Positions 59,770 through 64,000 of a stretch of 64,000 nt of DNA are shown here, one piece after another. Origin of the DNA: Pseudorhodoferax sp. Leaf274 (GTDB taxonomy: Bacteria > Pseudomonadota > Gammaproteobacteria > Burkholderiales > Burkholderiaceae_C); assembly GCF_001422445.1 (NCBI RefSeq), contig NZ_LMNA01000003.1, forward strand, positions 1 to 64,000, given 5' to 3'. The notes under the pieces were generated by a model. It saw only the letters and a list, made by a program, of their open reading frames with translations. It was not told where the DNA came from and did no database searches. How positions within the stretch are numbered: position 1 is the first letter of the stretch; the number at the start of each line of letters is the position of its first letter. The position numbers and the translations under genes are program-made.

Positions 59770-60738
59770 TTACTTGTTGTCCTGCACGGCCTTCACCAGG
59801 CGCTGCAGATCGGGCGTGGTGATGAACTTGGCGTAGACGGGCTGCATCGCGGCCTTGAAGGAGGCCTTGTCCACGTCCTTGACGATGGTCGAGCCCGCCT
59901 TGACGACGATGTCCAGTGCCTTGGCTTCCTGCTCATCCCACTTCTGGCGCTGGAAGGTCACCGATTCCTTGGCGGCGGCGCGGAACATGGCCTGGTCGGC
60001 CGGGCTCATCTTGTCGAAGATGGCCTTGGAGATGACCAGCATTTCCGGTGCCATCGAGTGCTCGGTGTGCGAGTAGAACTTCACGGCCTCGTAGTGCTTG
60101 AAGCCTTCGTACGAGGGGATGTTGTTCTCTGCCGCGTCGATCAGGCCGGTCTTGAGCGCCGTGTAGACCTCGCCGGTGGGCATGGGCGTGGCGTTGGCAC
60201 CCATGGCGCCGACCAGGGCCACCCACAGGTCGGACTGCTGCACGCGGATCTTCAGGCCCTTGGCGTCGGCCAGGCTCTTGACGGGTTTCTTGGCGTAGAT
60301 CGAGCGGGCGCCGGAATCGTAGAACGCCAGGCCGACCAGGCCCTGGCCTTCGCAGCCCTTGAGGATCTCCTCGCCGATGGGGCCGTCCAGCGTCTTGCGC
60401 ATGTGGGCGATGGAGTCGAACAGGAAGGGCATGGTGGGCACCAGCGTCTTCGGGCAGATCGAGTTCAGCGAGCTGATGTTGACGCGGTTCATCTCCAGCG
60501 CGCCGATCTTGACCTGGTCCAGCGTCTCCTTCTCCGACCCCAGGGCGCTCTTGTTGAACACCTTGATGGTGTACTTGCCGCCGCTTTCCTTGGCCAGCAC
60601 CTGGCTCATGTGCTTGACCGCCGCGACGGTGGGGTAGTCGTCGCTGTTGTGCACGTCGGCCGAGCGGAACTCGACGGCCTGCGCCGACAGGGCGAAGGCG
60701 CTGGCGGCGAGCGCGATAAGGGTCTTGTTGCGGATCAT
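59770..60738 (-). CDS. TRAP transporter substrate-binding protein (DctP)
   Basis: The 322-residue protein has a signal peptide (cleavage near LSAQA at 21) and the DctP fold: [20 protein letters not shown] near 57, [20 protein letters not shown] near 176 and [20 protein letters not shown] near 196. An Arg near 165 (LKIRVQQSD) is the usual carboxylate clamp. It is the ligand-binding part of the importer, probably for a uronate or aldarate. Confidence 0.93.
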   Translation of the reverse strand: MIRNKTLIALAASAFALSAQAVEFRSADVHNSDDYPTVAAVKHMSQVLAKESGGKYTIKVFNKSALGSEKETLDQVKIGALEMNRVNISSLNSICPKTLVPTMPFLFDSIAHMRKTLDGPIGEEILKGCEGQGLVGLAFYDSGARSIYAKKPVKSLADAKGLKIRVQQSDLWVALVGAMGANATPMPTGEVYTALKTGLIDAAENNIPSYEGFKHYEAVKFYSHTEHSMAPEMLVISKAIFDKMSPADQAMFRAAAKESVTFQRQKWDEQEAKALDIVVKAGSTIVKDVDKASFKAAMQPVYAKFITTPDLQRLVKAVQDNK

Positions 60739-60776
60739 TTGTCGTCCTCTGTGGTGGTGGTGAAAGGGGTGGGGGC

Positions 60777-61658
60777 TCAGGCGGCGAAAGCCGGTTCGGC
60801 GATGCCCTGGGTGCCGGGCATCAACGCGAAGACGCCGCCGGCCAGCGGCTGGTCCGACAGGTCGCCAGCCGGTCGGATCGACGTCACGTACAGGGTGTCC
60901 AGCCGCGGTCCGCCGAAGGCGCACATGGCCGGCTTCTTGACCGGCACGGCGAGCGATCGGTCGAGCCGGCCGTCGGGCGTGAAGCGGTGCACCAGCCCTG
61001 CGTCGTTGCCGCAGATCCAGTAGCCGCCGTCCACGTCGATGGCGGCGCCGTCGGGGCGGCCGGGCAGCGCATGCATGTCGACGAAGAGGCGGCGGTTGGA
61101 GGGCGTGCCGCTGGCGGTGTCGTAGTCGAATGCCCAGATGCTCTGCACCTGCGGATGGGAATCGGACACGTACATGGTCCGGCCGTCGGGGCTGAAGGCC
61201 AGGCCGTTGGGCACGATGAAGTCGGTCAGCTGTGCCGGCAGCGCGGAGTCGTCCGCGCCGTAGCGGTACCAGGCGCCGGCGCGGATGGCGGCGCCCATGT
61301 CCAGGCACATGGTGCCGGCCCACAGGCGCCCCTGGCGGTCGCAGCGGCCGTCGTTGAAGCGCATGGCGGGCGCGGCATGCGCCACCGCCGCCAGGCGCTC
61401 CGCGCCCACCGTGCCGTCGTCGTGCAGTTGCAGCGCGAACATGCCGCTCTCCATGCCCGCGATCCAGCGGCCGGGCGTGGCGGTGGCGGCGATGCAGGCC
61501 GGCATCTCCGCGGTGGCCCAGTGGCGGTGGCCCTGCACGGGCGACCACCGGTGGATGGCCTTGCCGGGGATGTCGACCCAGTACAGCGCCTGCTCGCCCG
61601 TGTGCCAGACCGGGCTTTCGCCGGTGCCGTTGCGGGCGTCGAGGATCAACTCCGCCAT
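60777..61658 (-). CDS. SMP-30/gluconolactonase family lactonase
   Basis: The 293-residue six-bladed propeller has the metal ligands Glu 14 (GTGESPVW), Asn 102-Asp 103 (FNDGRCD), Asn 151 (PNGLAF) and Asp 166 (YVSDSH). Coming 1 base after the uronate dehydrogenase gene, it most likely opens the galactaro- or glucaro-lactone made by that enzyme, as UxuL/UxuF lactonases do. Sequence alone does not fix the lactone. Confidence 0.9.
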   Translation of the reverse strand: MAELILDARNGTGESPVWHTGEQALYWVDIPGKAIHRWSPVQGHRHWATAEMPACIAATATPGRWIAGMESGMFALQLHDDGTVGAERLAAVAHAAPAMRFNDGRCDRQGRLWAGTMCLDMGAAIRAGAWYRYGADDSALPAQLTDFIVPNGLAFSPDGRTMYVSDSHPQVQSIWAFDYDTASGTPSNRRLFVDMHALPGRPDGAAIDVDGGYWICGNDAGLVHRFTPDGRLDRSLAVPVKKPAMCAFGGPRLDTLYVTSIRPAGDLSDQPLAGGVFALMPGTQGIAEPAFAA

Positions 61659-61659
61659 C

Positions 61660-62493
61660 TCAATCACCGAAAGGGCCTTGGGCCGTGAACGCGCCGCCCT
61701 GGTAGATGGCGTTCGGATCCGTGGCGGCCACGGGCGGCTGCGCCTCGACCTTGGCGCGGAAGGGTTCCGAACTGTCGCGCGGGGTCCAGCCGAGCTTGGC
61801 GGCGGCATGGTTGTCCCACCAGACGTCCTTGTTGGCCGAGGCGCCGTAGACCACCGTGTGGCCCACGTGCGGCGTGAACAGCGCCTTCTCGATCAGCTGC
61901 GTCAGGTCGTCGTAGCTGAGCCAGGTGCTCATCATGCGGCGGTTCAGCGGCTCGGGGAACGAGGAGCCGATGCGGATGCTGACGGTCTCGATGCCGTAGC
62001 GGTCGAAGTAGAACTGCGCCATGTCCTCGCCGAAGGACTTGGACAGGCCGTAGTAGCCATCTGGCCGGCGCAGCGCGCTGGTGTCCAGCGTGTCGGTCTG
62101 CTTGTAGAAGCCGATCACGTGGTTGGAGCTGGCGAACACCACGCGCTGGACGCCATGGCGGCGCGCGGCCTCGTAGACGTTGAAGATGCCCTTGATGTTG
62201 GCTTCGAGGATCTCCTCGAACGGCCGCTCCACCGAGACACCGCCCAGGTGCACGATGGCGTCGCATCCGGCCAGCAGCGCATGGACGGCCTGCTTGTCGG
62301 CCAGGTCGCAGGGCACGACTTCCTCGTGCGCGCCACGCGTCTCGCCGAGCGCGGCGATGTCGGACACGCGCAGCACCTGCGCGCAGGGCACCAGGCGTTC
62401 GCGCAGCACCTTGCCAAGGCCGCCGGCGGCACCGGTCAGGAGCAGGCGCTGCAGGCGGGGTGCCGATGCGGCGGAGGAGGTCGTAGAGGACAT
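61660..62493 (-). CDS. udh: Uronate dehydrogenase (NAD-dependent)
   Basis: The 277-residue short-chain dehydrogenase oxidises galacturonate or glucuronate to the aldarolactone. It has the NAD motif TGAAGGLGK at 20-28, HLGGVSVERPFEEIL at 82, and the YxxxK pair Tyr 148/Lys 152 in GYYGLSKSFGE. The strings ASSNHVIGFY and SIRIGSSFPEP match characterised Udh proteins. The start at 62493 is preferred to an ATG at 62571 that lies across the operator region. It is the first gene of the eight-gene operon. Confidence 0.9.
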   Translation of the reverse strand: MSSTTSSAASAPRLQRLLLTGAAGGLGKVLRERLVPCAQVLRVSDIAALGETRGAHEEVVPCDLADKQAVHALLAGCDAIVHLGGVSVERPFEEILEANIKGIFNVYEAARRHGVQRVVFASSNHVIGFYKQTDTLDTSALRRPDGYYGLSKSFGEDMAQFYFDRYGIETVSIRIGSSFPEPLNRRMMSTWLSYDDLTQLIEKALFTPHVGHTVVYGASANKDVWWDNHAAAKLGWTPRDSSEPFRAKVEAQPPVAATDPNAIYQGGAFTAQGPFGD

Positions 62494-62571
62494 GGCAGCA
62501 GAGGATTTGACGTTGATCAGGGCGGCAGGCCGGTCCGGGTTTTCCCAAAAGTTTCCTGACAGCGAAAACAA

Positions 62572-62585
62572 GGTAAACGTTTAAC
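62572..62585. promoter_or_regulatory. LacI-type operator upstream of udh
   Basis: A perfect 10-base palindrome TAAACGTTTA with a central CG lies at 62574-62583, with G/C matching flanks. It is 80 bases before the udh start. The AAACGTTT core is the usual LacI/GalR-family operator style. A related site, TAATCGTTTA (one mismatch), lies 90 bases away at 62664-62673 in the last codons of the LacI gene, so looping between the two is possible. Confidence 0.7.
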
Positions 62586-62662
62586 TGGCCTTGAAAAAAA
62601 TACGCCACGTGGCGAACGGGTTGATGCTCGTTCAGCACGGTGGCGTCGTCAATCCCTGCAGG

Positions 62663-63685
62663 CTAATCGTTTACCCTAGGTCGGCGCATGCTGGTGGATT
62701 CGCGCGCCACGATGCGGCTCTGCAGTACGTCGTCGTCGTGCGTGGAGGGCGTTCCGTGGATCACGCCGACCAGCTTGCGCATGGCCAGCTCGCCCGTGGC
62801 CTCGCCCATCATGTCGACGCTGGTCAGCGCAGGGCTCACGAGGCGGCCATAGGCCAGGTTGTCGAAGCCGGCCACCGAGACCTGCTCGGGCACGCGGATG
62901 CCGAGCGACTTGGCCTCCACCAGCAGGCCCATGGCCAGCAGGTCGTTGTAGGCCACGATGGCGTCGTCCATCTCCTGCGACAGCAGGATGGTCGAGGCCA
63001 GGCGCTCGCCTTCCTCGGCCGACGGGGCGGTGGCGTCGAAGGTGCGAAAGCGCGCGTCCACGCCCTTGAAGGCGTCCTTCAGGCCGCGCTCGCGCTCGAA
63101 GCTCCAGCGCGCGCCCGAGAAGCCCAGGTAGCTGATGCGGCGGTGCCCCAGCTCGCGCAGGTGGCGGCCCAGCATGAGCGCGGCGGCGTAGTTGTCGCAG
63201 CCCACGTTGTGGTTCTTCGCATAGGGGGAAGGGCGGCCGTAGAACACCACCGGCGTGCCGCTCTCGAACAGCGGTTCGATGGCCGGCGCGGGCAGCCGCG
63301 CACTCACGATCAGCCCGTCGACGCGCCGGTGCAGCGACTGCAGCACGCCCAGTTCGGGCGAGGTGCTTTCCTCCGCGTCCGCGATGATCAGGTTCAGCCC
63401 GGCGCTGGCGGCCTGGCGTGCGGCACCTTTCACGAGGCTCGTGAAGTAGGGGTTGCGCACGTCCAGGATGACGATGCCGACATTGCCGGTCTTGCCGGTG
63501 ATCATGCCGCGCGCCATGGGGTTCAGCGAGTAGCCCAGCTCGCGCACGGCCTGGGCCACGCGCGCCTCCACTTCGGCGGTGAAGCGCTGGTTGCCATTGA
63601 CGAACTTGGACACCGTGGCGGTCGAGACCTGGGCGGCCTCGGCCACGTCGCGGAGGGTGGCGGCGCGCTTGCGCTGGACTGTCAT
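62663..63685 (-). CDS. LacI-family regulator of the uronate operon
   Basis: The 340-residue repressor has an N-terminal helix-turn-helix (TLRDVAEAAQVSTATVSKFV at about 10-29), a hinge (LGYSLNPMARGMITGKTGNV) and a sugar-binding type 1 periplasmic fold. It lies directly upstream of udh on the same strand. Palindromes at 62572-62585 and 62664-62673 are the likely binding sites. The inducer is probably a uronate or its product. The start at 63685 (MTVQRKRAATLRDVAE) fits the family better than 63820. Confidence 0.92.
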   Translation of the reverse strand: MTVQRKRAATLRDVAEAAQVSTATVSKFVNGNQRFTAEVEARVAQAVRELGYSLNPMARGMITGKTGNVGIVILDVRNPYFTSLVKGAARQAASAGLNLIIADAEESTSPELGVLQSLHRRVDGLIVSARLPAPAIEPLFESGTPVVFYGRPSPYAKNHNVGCDNYAAALMLGRHLRELGHRRISYLGFSGARWSFERERGLKDAFKGVDARFRTFDATAPSAEEGERLASTILLSQEMDDAIVAYNDLLAMGLLVEAKSLGIRVPEQVSVAGFDNLAYGRLVSPALTSVDMMGEATGELAMRKLVGVIHGTPSTHDDDVLQSRIVARESTSMRRPRVND

Positions 63686-63768
63686 GGCTTTCTTGCACGG
63701 AAGTGACGCAGGGCGCGAACCATGCCACAGATCGGCCAGGCCGCAAACGCATCGGGCGGTTGTGGTAG

Positions 63769-63798
63769 GTTGTCGTACAACTGCCGAAGAACTATGAT
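63769..63798 (+). promoter_or_regulatory. Promoter and operator of the GntR gene
   Basis: TTGTCG (63770-63775), a 17-base spacer and TATGAT (63793-63798) make a good sigma-70 promoter. The palindrome GTTGT-CGT-ACAAC (63769-63781), of the GntR/FadR operator type TTGTnnnACAA, covers its -35 box, which fits autorepression. Confidence 0.65.
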
Positions 63799-63804
63799 GG
63801 CCCC

Positions 63805-64000
63805 ATGTCCACGCTGTCAACCGGGCCGGCCCCGGTGCCCGAAGCCGCCACCGCGCCGCCGTTCGCGGCGGCCGTCCCGCGCCAACGGGGGCGCGGCCTG
63901 GCGCACGGCCTGGTGGACGACCTGTCGGAGAAGATCCGCAGCCAGCAGCTGCGCACCGGCGACAAGCTGCCGACCGAGTCGGCCATCATGCAGGCCTACG
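63805..64000 (+). CDS. GntR-family (FadR group) transcriptional regulator, partial
   Basis: The first 65 codons are visible before the window ends. After an Ala/Pro-rich start (MSTLSTGPAPVPEAATAPPF) the winged-helix begins at about residue 30 ([17 protein letters not shown], then TGDKLPTESAIMQAY). This is the GntR DNA-binding domain. The effector domain lies outside. It is divergent from the LacI gene and may regulate aldarate genes located to the right. The predicted start of transcription falls on the ATG. Confidence 0.88.
   Translation, partial: MSTLSTGPAPVPEAATAPPFAAAVPRQRGRGLAHGLVDDLSEKIRSQQLRTGDKLPTESAIMQAY

Overview
The window is a high-GC chromosomal stretch whose gene content fits a member of the Comamonadaceae (Betaproteobacteria, Burkholderiales). 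Pointers are a Bug-family tripartite-tricarboxylate binding protein beside a CaiB-type CoA-transferase, an rpsU-yqeY pair, a DUF6600/FecR secreted protein, a NasR-controlled nrt-nas cluster and an HPr-rel-A cassette. The genus cannot be fixed from sequence alone. Coding density is about 95 percent. No tRNA, rRNA, CRISPR array, insertion sequence or prophage was seen.

Layout. 1-9131: housekeeping genes (end of an HD-GYP regulator, suhB, trmJ, cysE, mog, darP, pmbA, a secreted DUF6600 protein, yqeY, rpsU, a BaiN-type flavoprotein). 9145-12135: an HPr-rel-A cassette (PqqD-like protein, HprK-related kinase, nucleotidyltransferase) followed by an unrecognised exported eight-cysteine protein. This is the best candidate for an undescribed system. 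12181-23435: a nitrate assimilation regulon read leftwards (nrtA, nrtB, nrtD, a GAF-like gene, a NasC-like reductase, nasA, ybiB, cobA), with nasR (NIT plus ANTAR) upstream. The 322-base nrtA leader shows a near-consensus sigma-54 promoter, two hexaloop hairpins and a terminator that competes with the second hairpin, which is the architecture of an ANTAR antitermination switch.

23491-36789: mixed core genes (tsaD, hsp20, a binding protein, an aminotransferase, a LysR regulator, mtfA-lpxH-ppiB-ppiA, a TPR protein, cysS, a DNA glycosylase, accA, a phosphatase, ogt). 36790-43006: an acyl-CoA catabolic operon (Bug protein, CoA-transferase, two unequal acyl-CoA dehydrogenases, enoyl-CoA hydratase) with a divergent LysR gene. 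43020-48065: NlpC/P60 peptidase, PQQ sugar dehydrogenase, isochorismatase-like hydrolase, nucleotidyltransferase, two YceI proteins and cytochrome b561.

48200-53111: a glutamate/aspartate ABC transporter (gltIJKL) and a thiamine-diphosphate enzyme with a divergent LysR gene. 54054-64000: a hexuronate/aldarate operon (uronate dehydrogenase, SMP-30 lactonase, TRAP transporter, Gfo/Idh oxidoreductase, pyruvate kinase, glycerate kinase) under a LacI regulator with visible operators. A GntR gene that may be transcribed without a leader runs off the right edge.
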